A stretch of DNA of 64,000 nt from AWTP1-13 sp963814055 (GTDB lineage: Bacteria > Pseudomonadota > Alphaproteobacteria > Rhizobiales > Hyphomicrobiaceae): the NCBI GenBank assembly GCA_963814055.1, contig CAWFBJ010000031.1, positions 124,001-188,000 of the forward strand. Reading direction: 5' to 3'. Position 1 is the stretch's first letter, and every line of letters starts with the position of its first letter. The position numbers were made by a program, and so were the translations under genes. Of this stretch, positions 35,684 through 44,834 are shown piece after piece. The notes below the pieces were generated by a model that did no database searches, had not been told where the DNA came from, and was given only the letters and a program-made list of their open reading frames with translations.

Positions 35684-36529
35684 ATGGATTTTTTTGTTTT
35701 CTGCGCCGTGCTCGCCGCGGCTGCCTGCCACGCGGGCTGGAACACGCTTCTCAAGCTGAGACTCGAACCGGTCCTCGCCACCGTCCTGGTCGCCATAGCG
35801 TCCGGCCTCGTAGCGATTCCCTTTGCATTCTTGACCGGCCTGCCCGACGCCGCCGCTTGGCCCTATCTCGGTGCCTCGGTCGTGATTCACATCGGCTACT
35901 ACCTGACGCTGGCTGAAGCCTATCGGTTCGGCGACCTCGGCCAAGTCTACCCCATCGCGCGGGGAACGGCGCCGCTCATGACGGCCGGCTTGGCCACGGT
36001 GTGGCTGCACGAGGCCCTGGGCGTTTTCGGCTGGGCAGGCGTCGTTGTGCTGGCCGGAGGCATCCTCCTGCTCGCTGTTCGCGGCGGGCGGCCGTCCCGG
36101 CAATTCGACACGCGATCGATGGCATTTGCCGTTCTGTGCTCGCTGACCATCACGGCCTACACGCTGGTTGACGGGATCGGCGCGCGCCTTGCCGGGGCCT
36201 CCACGGCCTACACCACGTGGTTGTTTCTCCTCAGCGGCGCCGTGATGACGGTCTACGGTTTCGCGCGCATCGGCCGTAAGCTGACCGATGATTTCGCTGC
36301 CAACTGGCACATGGCGATGGCGGGAGCAGTACTTTCTACAGCGGCCTATGCCATCGCGATCTGGGCGATGACGGTTGCACCGATTGCCCTGGTTGCAGCT
36401 CTCCGTGAAACCAGCGTCCTGTTCGGCTCTCTGTTTGCAACACTGGTGCTGCGCGAACCCTGGCTGCTGGCCCGCGTCGCTGCGGCGCTGATGGTGCTTG
36501 CCGGCGCCTTGCTGCTGCGCGTGCGGTAG
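35684..36529 (+). CDS. DMT-superfamily (EamA-type) transporter
   Basis: The ATG at 35684, after GAAAGGA, yields 281 residues with about ten hydrophobic helices in two EamA repeats (first about 3-130, second about 145-281). Typical phrases are IHIGYYLTLAEAYRFGDLGQ, VYPIARGTAPLMTAGLA, and ALVAALRETSVLFGSLFATL, then VLREPWLLARVAAAL. EamA proteins export or import small metabolites by proton exchange; the substrate cannot be deduced. The reading frame is open about 300 bases further upstream without coding character. The next gene starts 143 bp downstream. Confidence 0.88.
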   Translation: MDFFVFCAVLAAAACHAGWNTLLKLRLEPVLATVLVAIASGLVAIPFAFLTGLPDAAAWPYLGASVVIHIGYYLTLAEAYRFGDLGQVYPIARGTAPLMTAGLATVWLHEALGVFGWAGVVVLAGGILLLAVRGGRPSRQFDTRSMAFAVLCSLTITAYTLVDGIGARLAGASTAYTTWLFLLSGAVMTVYGFARIGRKLTDDFAANWHMAMAGAVLSTAAYAIAIWAMTVAPIALVAALRETSVLFGSLFATLVLREPWLLARVAAALMVLAGALLLRVR

Positions 36530-36672
36530 ACAATCCGAGGACAGCAGTGTGCTCCAAGCGAGACACGCGCCGGCAAACCGTGCACAGGCTGCACACGCAC
36601 GGTTGCACCACCTGGGATTACAACTATCATGCGATCAGGGTGCGGTGTTTTGTCAGCGTACTGGAGGATGCG

Positions 36673-38616
36673 ATGGCCAGAGGGTGGCCCGTCGTCGTCG
36701 TTCAGGTGGCGTTTGCTCTGGCGTCTATCGTGGCCGGGTCGCACGTTGCCTTTGGTCAAACAGGGCATAGCCGGCCGGGCATCAGGTTGGGCCTACCCGG
36801 CATCAACATACCAGGCGTGGTCACCACCTCGCCGACTTCGCTCAATCTCGGTAGCCAAGGTCTCAGCGCAGCGCTTCCCGGCGTCAGCGCCGCCGGCGTG
36901 GTAACGACAAATCCGGCTGCGCTCAGCCTCAACGAAAAAGGCCTCAACGCAAACCTTCCGGGGGTCAGCGCTGCAGGGCTTGTCAAAACCACGCCGGGCA
37001 TGGTCAGCCTCAATGACAATGGCCTGAAGGCGGACCTTCCGGGCGTGAATGTCGCTCGTGATCTGGTCTCGATCTCCAAGAGCGCGGTCAGCCTCAACAA
37101 GGAAGGCCTGAAGGCGGACCTCCCAGGCGTCAACGTCGCCCGCGATCTGATCTCGGTCTCCAGCAGCGCGGTCAGCCTCAACAAAGAAGGCCTGAAGGCA
37201 GACCTCCCGGGCGTCAACGTCGCCCGTGATCTGGTGTCGATTTCCAAAAGCGCGGTCAGCCTCGACAAGGACGGCCTGAAGGCCGACCTTCCCGGCGTCA
37301 ACGTTGCCCGTGATCTGGTGTCGATCTCCAAGAACGTGGTCAGCCTCAACAAGGATGGCCTGAAAGCGGACCTTCCGGGCATCAACATCGCCGATACGAT
37401 CGCGATATCCAAGAGTTCGGTCAGCCTCGACAAAGAAGGCCTGAAGGCGGACCTTCCCGGCGTCATCGCAAGTGATGCAGTCTCGCTCCCCTCGATCCCG
37501 CTCACCATCAACAACAAGGGTGCAAGCGCCAAACTGCCCGACATCAAAGTTGGAGATAAATCCCTATGGTCGCTGCCCGGCGGGGATGTAATCAATCACG
37601 TCTCGCCAATAACGCAGCTGTTCGCGAACATGGGCAGCGCCGAGGCGTTTGCCTCTATCGACCAACTGCTCAATGGCCTCGCTTTCGGCAATGACGCGCC
37701 GTCGGCCTGTGCGACTGTAGTAGATGCGAGCACGCTCGGGCCGCTCCCTACTGCCGACATCTCGACGTGGAACGCGCTCGCCGTCAGCAGGACCGACCAC
37801 GACGGCTACCGGATCAGCGGAGAAAACGGCGCCTCATGCGGGTCGACTCTGCCTTTCCAGACGGTGGAAAGAACCCAGCTGCCGGGTGTTCTGTGGGACG
37901 CATCTTCGGCTTTCGGGTTCAGGAAGGGCACGTTCCACATGGGCTTCAGCGGTGGAGCAACCGACAGCGATACACAGGTCAGGGCCAGCGCTGCACTGCG
38001 CGATGCCGGGATCGCACAAGCCGGCTCCAATAGGTTGAGATCCTGGTCCGTCAGCAGCTTCTCGCTGCTCACAATGGAAAAGTGGTATGCCGGCAGCGCC
38101 TTCGGCGGCGCCTGGGGCCGGACTGAGAGCCAGAATTTCATCCTGGGATCTGACAGCGACTACGATACCTCCACCTTTGTTGCCGCAGGCTTCGTTGGAA
38201 CCATCATACCGCTGTCCGAAACGGCACGCTTCGACGTGCGCGGTACCCTTTCGTATCAGCGCACGGTCGGTGAAGCGCACGCCGATTCGCTCGGGCTTGT
38301 GTACGGCGACCACACCATCGCGGCCGCCGACGCGATGCTCTCAGCCAGGCTCTTCGGAGTTTTCCGCCATGACGGGATGACGATCCGGCCTTTCATACAG
38401 GCTGGTATCACGCACCACCTCACCTATAGCAACTATCTGGAGATCGATGGCGTTGCCTTCACCATGCAGGAAGCCGACACCACCATCTTCACCGCAACAG
38501 GCCTCGACTTCGAGATCGACAGAACCCTTCAGTTCTCGGTGGGCGTGCGCCATGAGCATAGCGCGGACTCCGAAAGCGTGACCGGGCGTTTCGGGTTCTC
38601 GTGGAGACTCAACTGA
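36673..38616 (+). CDS. secreted protein with tandem 28-residue repeats and C-terminal outer-membrane beta-barrel-like domain
   Basis: The ATG at 36673, after GGAGG, gives 647 residues; an upstream ATG (36547) is less likely. A signal peptide covers about 1-29 (VVVVQVAFALASIVAGSHVA). Residues about 35-280 are near-identical tandem repeats of consensus VSLNKEGLKADLPGVNVARD then LVSISKSA; exact 84-bp periods run 37003-37338 and degenerate units flank them (about nine in total). A linker with two cysteine-containing segments follows. The last about 260 residues have alternating aromatic/hydrophobic strands (RKGTFHMGFSGGATDSDTQV, KWYAGSAFGGAWGRTES, RPFIQAGITHHLTYSNYLEI) and end RFGFSWRLN, which suggests an autotransporter-type barrel with a non-canonical terminus. 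Function unknown; surface exposure of the repeat is inferred. Confidence 0.75.
   Translation: MARGWPVVVVQVAFALASIVAGSHVAFGQTGHSRPGIRLGLPGINIPGVVTTSPTSLNLGSQGLSAALPGVSAAGVVTTNPAALSLNEKGLNANLPGVSAAGLVKTTPGMVSLNDNGLKADLPGVNVARDLVSISKSAVSLNKEGLKADLPGVNVARDLISVSSSAVSLNKEGLKADLPGVNVARDLVSISKSAVSLDKDGLKADLPGVNVARDLVSISKNVVSLNKDGLKADLPGINIADTIAISKSSVSLDKEGLKADLPGVIASDAVSLPSIPLTINNKGASAKLPDIKVGDKSLWSLPGGDVINHVSPITQLFANMGSAEAFASIDQLLNGLAFGNDAPSACATVVDASTLGPLPTADISTWNALAVSRTDHDGYRISGENGASCGSTLPFQTVERTQLPGVLWDASSAFGFRKGTFHMGFSGGATDSDTQVRASAALRDAGIAQAGSNRLRSWSVSSFSLLTMEKWYAGSAFGGAWGRTESQNFILGSDSDYDTSTFVAAGFVGTIIPLSETARFDVRGTLSYQRTVGEAHADSLGLVYGDHTIAAADAMLSARLFGVFRHDGMTIRPFIQAGITHHLTYSNYLEIDGVAFTMQEADTTIFTATGLDFEIDRTLQFSVGVRHEHSADSESVTGRFGFSWRLN
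37003..37500 (+). repeat. 84-bp coding tandem repeats
   Basis: Four exact 84-bp units (37003, 37087, 37171, 37255) are followed by two 81-bp units (37339, 37420). Each encodes a 28- or 27-residue repeat with the core GLKADLPGVNVA. More diverged copies precede (36840-37002) and follow (to about 37580). High similarity between units shows recent expansion and makes copy-number change likely. Confidence 0.85.
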
Positions 38617-38673
38617 TCGCCGGGTGATAGCTCCTAAGGCGCCTTCGCTCGAGCGGCTTGAGGGCGATCTGCG

Positions 38674-39357
38674 CTACAGCCCACCGGAGAGAACATCGCC
38701 AACCTTTTCAACGCGCACTGATTGGAGCGCGTTCTCGTTCGCCGCCTGGCCCTTGAGCGACCGGCTTACCCTCTGATCGGGCAACTTCTGTGCAACCTTC
38801 GCGACTGTCGGGCTCTTGCGATTGGACAGCGACGGCGGGGTTTCTGCGGGCGGGCCGTTCAGGCGGCTGATCCCGGGCGCCGGGCTGCCCTGCGAAGGCA
38901 CGCTGTACTGCGCATTCTGTTGCGCCCTGCGGATGCGCTGATCATTGCGCAGATCGGAGAGGACCGGTGCGATCGCCCTATTGCCGGACACGCGAAACTG
39001 CACGATCCGCAGATCGAGATCGGGCAATTCCGTCCGATCCACCAGCTCAAGGCCATATTGCTTGGCAATGTCCTCGTCGACGCTCCGCGGAACGGACAGC
39101 ACGACCGCAACGAGTATCGTATCTTCGGCAGCTGTCGCATCGTTTTGCGTCGTCGATGGCCGGTGCTGGGCAAGCAGCACCTTGAGGTCGACATCGAGGT
39201 CGATGCGAGGTAGTGGCATTCCGAGCCGGTAGGGCAAGGTGTCGGCGGTGCCGTCCACCGCAGCTACCCGCGTCAATCCTTGCACTTTGCTCTCATCCGC
39301 CCAGGCGGCCGATGCCATCGCCAAGCTCAGGGCTGCCGCCACCGTCCCGGCCTTCAT
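38674..39357 (-). CDS. secreted protein resembling a stand-alone subtilase propeptide
   Basis: From ATG 39357 the product has 227 residues with a clear signal peptide (MKAGTVAAALSLAMASAAWA, cleavage before DES). The central part DEDIAKQYGLELVDRTELPD, then LDLRIVQFRVSGNRAIAPVL and SDLRNDQRIRRAQQNAQYSV, looks like the N-terminal prodomain of alphaproteobacterial S8 proteases (strand-helix-strand ending in a PNYxY-like motif, here QNAQYSV). No catalytic Asp/His/Ser domain follows; the C-terminal 80 residues are Pro/Ser/Lys-rich and probably disordered. It could be a free inhibitor or chaperone of a secreted subtilase. The assignment is by resemblance only. It is convergent with the repeat-barrel gene. 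Confidence 0.55.
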   Translation of the reverse strand: MKAGTVAAALSLAMASAAWADESKVQGLTRVAAVDGTADTLPYRLGMPLPRIDLDVDLKVLLAQHRPSTTQNDATAAEDTILVAVVLSVPRSVDEDIAKQYGLELVDRTELPDLDLRIVQFRVSGNRAIAPVLSDLRNDQRIRRAQQNAQYSVPSQGSPAPGISRLNGPPAETPPSLSNRKSPTVAKVAQKLPDQRVSRSLKGQAANENALQSVRVEKVGDVLSGGL

Positions 39358-39628
39358 AATGGCCACGGGCCCAGTCGCCCGACGCCCGATTCCGCCTTGC
39401 TGCCTTTGCAGGTCGCTGCACGCCACTGACATGGTGCCCTCAACAACACGACGACAAGCTTGGGTCGCGAAGCCGATTTCCCGCGGTTGGCCGTGGTCCC
39501 CTCAAGCATGAAATGAGCTTGACGATCCTATCGCGCGGACCATGACACCGCCAGTTGCATTTCGGCCGCGCCACAGCCGCGTCTGTCGCCGCCTGCGGAA
39601 TAGAGCGAGGCAGAGGCCCGAGCCGAGC

Positions 39629-40462
39629 CTACTGCTGCGCCGGCGCTTCTTTGGCAGGCAATGGAATAGAGCCGGTGGAGATCGGGCTGGTTCCCGCAGG
39701 AACCACCTCACCGGCTTTCCCCTGCGGAGGGCTCTCCGTGATCCACGCCATACCGCTGAACCACTTGTCCTGAGGCAGCAGACGCTGATGCAGGCCGGTC
39801 CACAGACTACGGGCCGAGATGTTCTCGACGAATATCTTCGTTGGTGGTGTCAGCAGAAAGACGAGGACAGTGGCCACGGCCATGGCCGACGAGTGACCGA
39901 GGTGCTTGTAGTCGAACAGCTTCAGCGCCGTGCCGAATGACGCTTTGATGCGGGTGTCCATCACGTCGACCGAGTAGAGCTCGTCCAGAATGAGGTGCGT
40001 GAGAAAGCCGACCGCCAGAAACCCTGCAGCAAGCCACGCGACTCCCTCGTCCCGGCCCAACAGCTTGCTGTAGACCCAGGCCGTCACCAGGGAACAGAAA
40101 ATCAGCGCCAGTATCGAGTGCCAAACTCCGCGGTGATAGCTGAAACGGAAAAAGACCTCTTTGGCGACGTAGCGCACGAACAAGAGCGTGCCGAGCCAAA
40201 GGATAAGCATTTCTGCGATCGAGTATTTGCGCTCCAGGCTGAATAGCACTGCGAAAGAGAAAAACACGCCGAGACCGGCGAACATGGCGCGGGCCGGCCG
40301 CAAATCCTTGAGGTCTATGTCGGGCAGCACCGAGCCCAGGACGCCTGCGAGCGTCACGGCCACGATGTTCTCCGGCGCGACCATATCCGCCGCCACCGTA
40401 ACGGTCGCCAGCGCCCCGCTCACGACGGTGCCGATCGCAATATGAGTGGGAAAATTGGCCAT
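39629..40462 (-). CDS. YdjM/DUF457-type membrane-bound metal-dependent hydrolase
   Basis: A 277-residue inner-membrane protein starting at ATG 40462, which has GAGGAG 11 bases upstream. The N-terminus MANFPTHIAIGTVVSGALAT, the acidic VLGSVLPDIDLKD, the SYHRGVWHSILALIFC segment, and GFLTHLILDELYSVD are the histidine/aspartate motifs of the YdjM (DUF457) family, annotated as membrane-bound metal-dependent hydrolases. Five hydrophobic helices are visible. The last about 60 residues, rich in Pro/Ser/Gly, are extra relative to the family. Substrate unknown. Divergent from the cation efflux gene. Confidence 0.85.
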   Translation of the reverse strand: MANFPTHIAIGTVVSGALATVTVAADMVAPENIVAVTLAGVLGSVLPDIDLKDLRPARAMFAGLGVFFSFAVLFSLERKYSIAEMLILWLGTLLFVRYVAKEVFFRFSYHRGVWHSILALIFCSLVTAWVYSKLLGRDEGVAWLAAGFLAVGFLTHLILDELYSVDVMDTRIKASFGTALKLFDYKHLGHSSAMAVATVLVFLLTPPTKIFVENISARSLWTGLHQRLLPQDKWFSGMAWITESPPQGKAGEVVPAGTSPISTGSIPLPAKEAPAQQ

Positions 40463-40692
40463 CGTCAGCATCTCCTCGCGCGGGCACAGGCCGAACGCGG
40501 GACACTTGAAGATGATCGGAACCAAGCCTTGACACCCCTTGCATCAAATTCGTGCCCGGACGGGTAGTCGCCACCTGTGGAAAACCGGTGCCCCCGGCTG
40601 GCCGCCCGTGATTTGACGCGACAATCACGCGTCGCTAATGCGCTGGCGTTCGCGTCACGTTCGTGTCATGTGCAGACGGCTTTTCCGTTCGG

Positions 40693-41610
40693 ATGCTGAT
40701 GACAGCAACGTCACTCCAGCCTGCTGCCAAGCTCAAGCTCGCCGCTCTGGTCTCGATCGCCGTGGCGGCTATCGTCATGGGCTTGAAGTATCTCGCCTAT
40801 TGGCGCACCGGCAGTGCCGCGCTGTATTCCGACGCGCTCGAGAGCATCGTCAATCTCGTCACCGCGACGGTTGCGCTCTATGCGATTCACATAGCCTTCC
40901 AGCCGGCGGATCGACAGCACCAGTTCGGCCACCACAAGGCGGAATATTTCTCGGCCGTCATCGAAGGCGTGCTCATCGTGGTGGCCGCACTTCTCATTCT
41001 CCACGAAGCCTACGATGCCTTCGTAAGGCCCCGCACCCTCAACGATCTCACAGCGGGCCTGGGCCTCAACGCGATTGCCACCGGCATCAACGCCGGCTGG
41101 TGTGCCTTCCTGATGCGCTGGGGGCGCCGACAGCGCTCCCCTGCCCTGGTCGCCGACGGCTGGCACCTGCTGACGGACGTATTCACGTCGATAGGCGTGC
41201 TTGTCGGTCTCGGGTTGGCAACGGTGACGGGCTGGCAATTCCTGGACCCGCTGCTGGCCGCGCTGGTCGCGCTCAATATCCTGTGGGCCGGGTGGCGTCT
41301 GGTACGAGAATCTGTGAGCGGCCTGATGGACGAAGCCGTGACGGCCGAGGTCGCGCGAAGCATCCGCGCGGTGATCGCAGCAAACGCCGAAGGCGCCATC
41401 GAGGCTCACGATGTAAAGACGCGCACGGCCGGCCGCGTCACCTTCATAGAATTTCACCTAGTCGTGCCGGGCAATATGACCGTCGCCACCTCGCATCAGA
41501 TCTGCAATCGGTTGGAGGCGGCACTCGTAGAGGCCGTGCATGGGGCCGAAGTGCTGATCCACGTGGAACCCGAGGAAGAGGCGAAACAGACGGGCGTACC
41601 TGTCGTCTGA
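40693..41610 (+). CDS. cation diffusion facilitator family transporter
   Basis: About 305 residues; ATG at 40693 chosen, with 40699 and GTG 40663 as alternatives. Six hydrophobic helices form the CDF membrane domain: GLKYLAYWRTGSAALYSDAL, ESIVNLVTATVALYAIHIAF, the cytoplasmic loop HQFGHHKAEYFSAVIEGVLI, and DGWHLLTDVFTSIGVLVGLG with the HxxxD metal site. The C-terminal cytoplasmic domain (about 215-300) contains HDVKTRTAGRVTFIEFHLVV. Members export zinc, iron, cobalt or manganese with proton exchange. In the first site the usual second Asp is Asn (SDALESIVN), typical of one subgroup; metal not assigned. Confidence 0.93.
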   Translation: MLMTATSLQPAAKLKLAALVSIAVAAIVMGLKYLAYWRTGSAALYSDALESIVNLVTATVALYAIHIAFQPADRQHQFGHHKAEYFSAVIEGVLIVVAALLILHEAYDAFVRPRTLNDLTAGLGLNAIATGINAGWCAFLMRWGRRQRSPALVADGWHLLTDVFTSIGVLVGLGLATVTGWQFLDPLLAALVALNILWAGWRLVRESVSGLMDEAVTAEVARSIRAVIAANAEGAIEAHDVKTRTAGRVTFIEFHLVVPGNMTVATSHQICNRLEAALVEAVHGAEVLIHVEPEEEAKQTGVPVV

Positions 41611-41712
41611 CGGCGCTCGGCCCGTCTCCTCGTGGTCCGTTGCCGCATCTGACCGCCATTCCCCTGTCCCTACGCCGAAACTCAACCCCAGGGCGGCCTC
41701 AGATTTGCCTAT

Positions 41713-41729
41713 ATTTCACAATACGAAAT
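41713..41729. promoter_or_regulatory. inverted repeat upstream of the IclR-family gene
   Basis: ATTTC-ACAATAC-GAAAT, in an AT-rich patch about 110 bp before the IclR start, resembles IclR-type operators. A weak sigma-70-like pair (TTGACT at 41754, TTAGTT 17 bases later) follows. Function is inferred from position. Confidence 0.35.
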
Positions 41730-41836
41730 TGATATTCGCGTTTGCAAAATTCATTGACTTCCCTGGAGCACGCGTCTTAGTTGCTGGGTCGAGGGGTGCC
41801 TACGGCACCGCGTAATCCAGCGTCTTGAGGGGAAGG

Positions 41837-42724
41837 GTGGACGGGAAAGCAGGTAACACTGGTTTCAGCTCACCGACGCCCGGCAGCCCAGCCGGGCTCA
41901 AGGGAGAGGGCAGGGCCCCACGCGGAAGCGTGCAATCGGTTGATCGGGCCCTCACGTTGCTGGAGATCCTGGCCCGGTCGACGGGCGGCACGCCGCTGAC
42001 GGAGCTGGCCTCGAGCGCCCGCCTGAATATTTCCACATGCCATCATCTGCTCGCGACGCTCGTCAAGTGGGGCTACGTCGCGAAGGTGTCAGGCCGGCGG
42101 TATGCACTCGGCGCACGCGGGCTGCATCTCGGTCAGGCCTTCCTCAAGCAGGTCGACCTGCCGCGCCGCGCGCATCCGCTCATCGAACGCATCAGCGCGG
42201 AAACGGGAGAAACGGTGCATCTCGCCGTGCTGCAGGGCGATGCAATTATCACCCTGTTGCGACGTGAGGGCCGACATGCCGTGCGCGTGGATACCGGCGC
42301 ATTGGGCGCTTCGGACGCACCCCATGCCACCGCCACCGGCAAGGCCATGCTGGCCTGGCTTCCCGAACACGAAATCCGGCGCATCCTTGCCAGCAAGCGG
42401 ATGGACGCGTTCACACCCAACACCATTACCGATCCCGACCGGCTGATCGAGGAACTGCGTCTCGTGCGCCGCAACGGCCACGCGCTCGACCGGGAAGAGT
42501 TTCAGCCCGGCGTGTTCTGCGTCGGTGCCGCCATCCGCGATCATCTGGGCGCCGTCGTGGGCGCCATCAGCGCGTCGACGCCGACCCTGCGCGCGACCGA
42601 TGACCACCTGGCGCTCATGCGCGACAGCGTCATGTCTGCCGCACGCGCACTCTCCGCCGAATTCGGCGAGCAAAGTTCTGAGGTAGTGGCGGCCGCCGAC
42701 GTCGCCACGACACAAGTCAATTGA
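41837..42724 (+). CDS. IclR-family transcriptional regulator
   Basis: About 295 residues. GTG 41837 follows AGGGGAAGG; an upstream TTG (41825) is possible. The N-terminal 25 residues are a Gly/Ser/Pro linker. A winged HTH follows (SVQSVDRALTLLEILARSTG, GTPLTELASSARLNISTCHH, LLATLVKWGYVAKVSGRRYA), then the effector domain (LIERISAETGETVHLAVLQG, DAPHATATGKAMLAWLPEHE, LDREEFQPGVFCVGAAIRDH). IclR proteins often control aromatic or glyoxylate catabolic operons and sense a pathway acid. It starts the co-oriented catabolic cluster reaching to 54.6 kb, with only 13 bp to the next gene, so it probably regulates that cluster and itself. Confidence 0.9.
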   Translation: MDGKAGNTGFSSPTPGSPAGLKGEGRAPRGSVQSVDRALTLLEILARSTGGTPLTELASSARLNISTCHHLLATLVKWGYVAKVSGRRYALGARGLHLGQAFLKQVDLPRRAHPLIERISAETGETVHLAVLQGDAIITLLRREGRHAVRVDTGALGASDAPHATATGKAMLAWLPEHEIRRILASKRMDAFTPNTITDPDRLIEELRLVRRNGHALDREEFQPGVFCVGAAIRDHLGAVVGAISASTPTLRATDDHLALMRDSVMSAARALSAEFGEQSSEVVAAADVATTQVN

Positions 42725-42737
42725 CGGAGTGTAAGGC

Positions 42738-43901
42738 ATGTATGCACCCGCCGGCGTGAGGACCAGCAAGGATTTCCCGGTTCCCGACACCATGAAGGCC
42801 TGGGTGCTTGGCGACCCCGGCGTACTGACGCTCAAGGACAAGCCGACGCCGGTGCCGAAGAAGGCCGAAGTGCTGGTTCGGATCGACGCGGTCGCGATCT
42901 GCGCCACCGATCTCGATGTCATCGCCAACGGCCCGCCGGCGCTGATCGAGGGTGGCCTGCCGTTCAACAAGAACTGGACGCCCGGCCACGAGTACATGGG
43001 CACGGTCGTCGCCCAGGGTCCGGGCGTTGACGAATACAAGATCGGCCAGCGCGTCACAGTCGAGATCCATGCCGGCTGCGGACAGTGCAAGCGCTGCCGC
43101 GAGGGCATGTATACGTCCTGCCACAACTACGGCCTGAACTACGGCGACGTCGACAAGAGCCACCGCGCCAACGGCTTCACCACCGACGGCGGCTTCTGCG
43201 AATATCAGGTCAACAACATCAACACGCTGGTGGCCATCGCCGACGACATGACGGACGAGGAGGCGACGCTGGTGGTCACCGCCGGCACAGCCATGTACGG
43301 CCTGACCGAGCTTGGCGGATTGGTGGCCGGCGAGAGCGTGGTCGTGACGGGCCCGGGCCCGATCGGGCTGCTGGGCGTGGCGGTGGCCAAAGCGCTCGGC
43401 GCCCAGCCCGTGATCCTGACAGGCACCCGCGACAACCGATTGAAGATTGGCCTCGAGCTGGGCGCCGATCACGTCGTCAACGTGACCCAGGAAGAACCGG
43501 TCGAGGTCGTGCGCCGCCTCAACGGCGGCAAGGGCGTCGACTACGTCGTCGAGTGCTCGGGCGCTACCAACGCGCTCAACGAGGCGGCGAAAATGGTCAA
43601 CCGCGGCGGCAAGATCTGCCTCGCTGCATTTCCGCACGAACCGGTGCCGGTCGACGTCGCGTTCCTCGTGCGCAACAACATCTACCTTTATGGCATCCGC
43701 GGCGAGGGCAAGAGCGCAACGCACCGCGCCGAGGCGTTCATGCGCCAGAAGCGTTTCGATGCCACCAAGATCCACACCCACACATTCGCGCTCGAAGACC
43801 TGCCCACCGCGCTGCGTTACGCGCGCGAGCGGATCGAGGACGCGATCAAGGTCGTCGTAAAGGCGCGCGGCGTGGCGGCGCGGCGGGAAGCAGCAGAATA
43901 G
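42738..43901 (+). CDS. zinc-dependent alcohol dehydrogenase
   Basis: A 387-residue medium-chain dehydrogenase. Catalytic zinc ligands are in VAICATDLDVIANG (Cys) and WTPGHEYMGTVV (His/Glu). The structural-zinc lobe is HAGCGQCKRCREGMYTSC, with four cysteines. The NAD(P)-binding fold is VVVTGPGPIGLLGVAVAKAL, then VILTGTRDNRLKIGLELGAD. This form matches L-threonine/sorbitol-dehydrogenase-like enzymes that oxidise secondary alcohols. It sits between the IclR regulator (13 bp) and the Mo-hydroxylase FAD subunit (18 bp). In that context it likely oxidises an alcohol formed by or for the hydroxylase. An ATG 54 bases downstream (42792) could also be the start. Confidence 0.9.
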   Translation: MYAPAGVRTSKDFPVPDTMKAWVLGDPGVLTLKDKPTPVPKKAEVLVRIDAVAICATDLDVIANGPPALIEGGLPFNKNWTPGHEYMGTVVAQGPGVDEYKIGQRVTVEIHAGCGQCKRCREGMYTSCHNYGLNYGDVDKSHRANGFTTDGGFCEYQVNNINTLVAIADDMTDEEATLVVTAGTAMYGLTELGGLVAGESVVVTGPGPIGLLGVAVAKALGAQPVILTGTRDNRLKIGLELGADHVVNVTQEEPVEVVRRLNGGKGVDYVVECSGATNALNEAAKMVNRGGKICLAAFPHEPVPVDVAFLVRNNIYLYGIRGEGKSATHRAEAFMRQKRFDATKIHTHTFALEDLPTALRYARERIEDAIKVVVKARGVAARREAAE

Positions 43902-43919
43902 CGGGCGCTCAAGTACAGT

Positions 43920-44834
43920 ATGCTCATTTGCGACCAGTATCTGACGCCAGCCTCGCTCGAGGAGGCTTTCGCCGCGATGGCCGAGCATCGCGGCCGGTAC
44001 CGCATTGTTGCCGGCGCCACCGATACCTTGCCCTGGGCGCGTGAGGGACGTGCTGGCGATGTCGAGATCCCGGCCTTGATCGACGTTTCGAAAATTCCAG
44101 AACTCAATGAGCGCCGTGTCGACGGCAAGCGCGCGCGGATAGGCGCCGCCACTCCCATCCAGCGCTTCCTCGACGATGCCGCGCTTTGCTCGGCGCTGCC
44201 CGCCATGCCGCGATGCGCGGTTTGGTTTGCCGACGACCAGATCCGCGAGTCGGCCACCATCGGCGGCAACATCGTCAATGCCTCGCCGGCGGGCGATGCC
44301 ATACCCCCGCTGATCGCGCATGAGGCCGTTGTTGAACTGGCGTCGCGCCGCAACGGCAAGATCGCCCGACGCAAGATCCCGCTCATCCAGTTTATCACCG
44401 GTCCCGGCAAGACCGCGTTGCAGCCTGACGAACTGCTCGTCGCCATCGAATGCGATGATCTGAACGGCTACGGCGGCAGCTTCGAGAAGGTCGGTCACCG
44501 CCGTTCCCTGGTGATCTCGCTCGTCTGCCTGGCTGTCGTGGCGAAGCTGGACAGCACCGGCCGCGCTTTCGAAGGCGTCCGACTCGCGATCGGCGGCATC
44601 GGCCCGGTGCCGGTGCGTCTTTCTGAAGTCGAGAGCTTCTTGAAGGCAGAGCCTGTCTCCGCCCGTACGCTCAGGAAGGCCGCGGACATGCCGGTCGAAC
44701 TGGTCGCCTCGCGCACACGCCAGGCGTATCGCCGCGATGTCGTGCGCGGCTTCATGCTGCGTGGGCTCGCCGGTGCGGTACGCGATGCCGATGGCGGTGA
44801 CCTCACTCACGACCTGGAGGCGGCCTATGCCTGA
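43920..44834 (+). CDS. molybdenum hydroxylase FAD-binding subunit (CoxM/xanthine dehydrogenase family)
   Basis: A 304-residue CoxM-type flavin subunit. The FAD-binding regions are RYRIVAGATDTLPW and FADDQIRESATIGGNIVNAS, then PAGDAIPPLIAHEA. The C-terminal CO_deh_flav_C part has VGHRRSLVISLVCLAVVAKL and GVRLAIGGIGPVPVRLSEVE. It passes electrons from the FeS subunit to the terminal acceptor. The stop codon overlaps the next gene by 8 bases (ATG 44827), so translation is coupled. First of the hydroxylase genes. Confidence 0.93.
   Translation: MLICDQYLTPASLEEAFAAMAEHRGRYRIVAGATDTLPWAREGRAGDVEIPALIDVSKIPELNERRVDGKRARIGAATPIQRFLDDAALCSALPAMPRCAVWFADDQIRESATIGGNIVNASPAGDAIPPLIAHEAVVELASRRNGKIARRKIPLIQFITGPGKTALQPDELLVAIECDDLNGYGGSFEKVGHRRSLVISLVCLAVVAKLDSTGRAFEGVRLAIGGIGPVPVRLSEVESFLKAEPVSARTLRKAADMPVELVASRTRQAYRRDVVRGFMLRGLAGAVRDADGGDLTHDLEAAYA

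Noticed and set aside
36840..37580. CRISPR array suggested by regular 84-bp spacing
   Set aside because: Units are contiguous coding repeats in one open frame without spacers.
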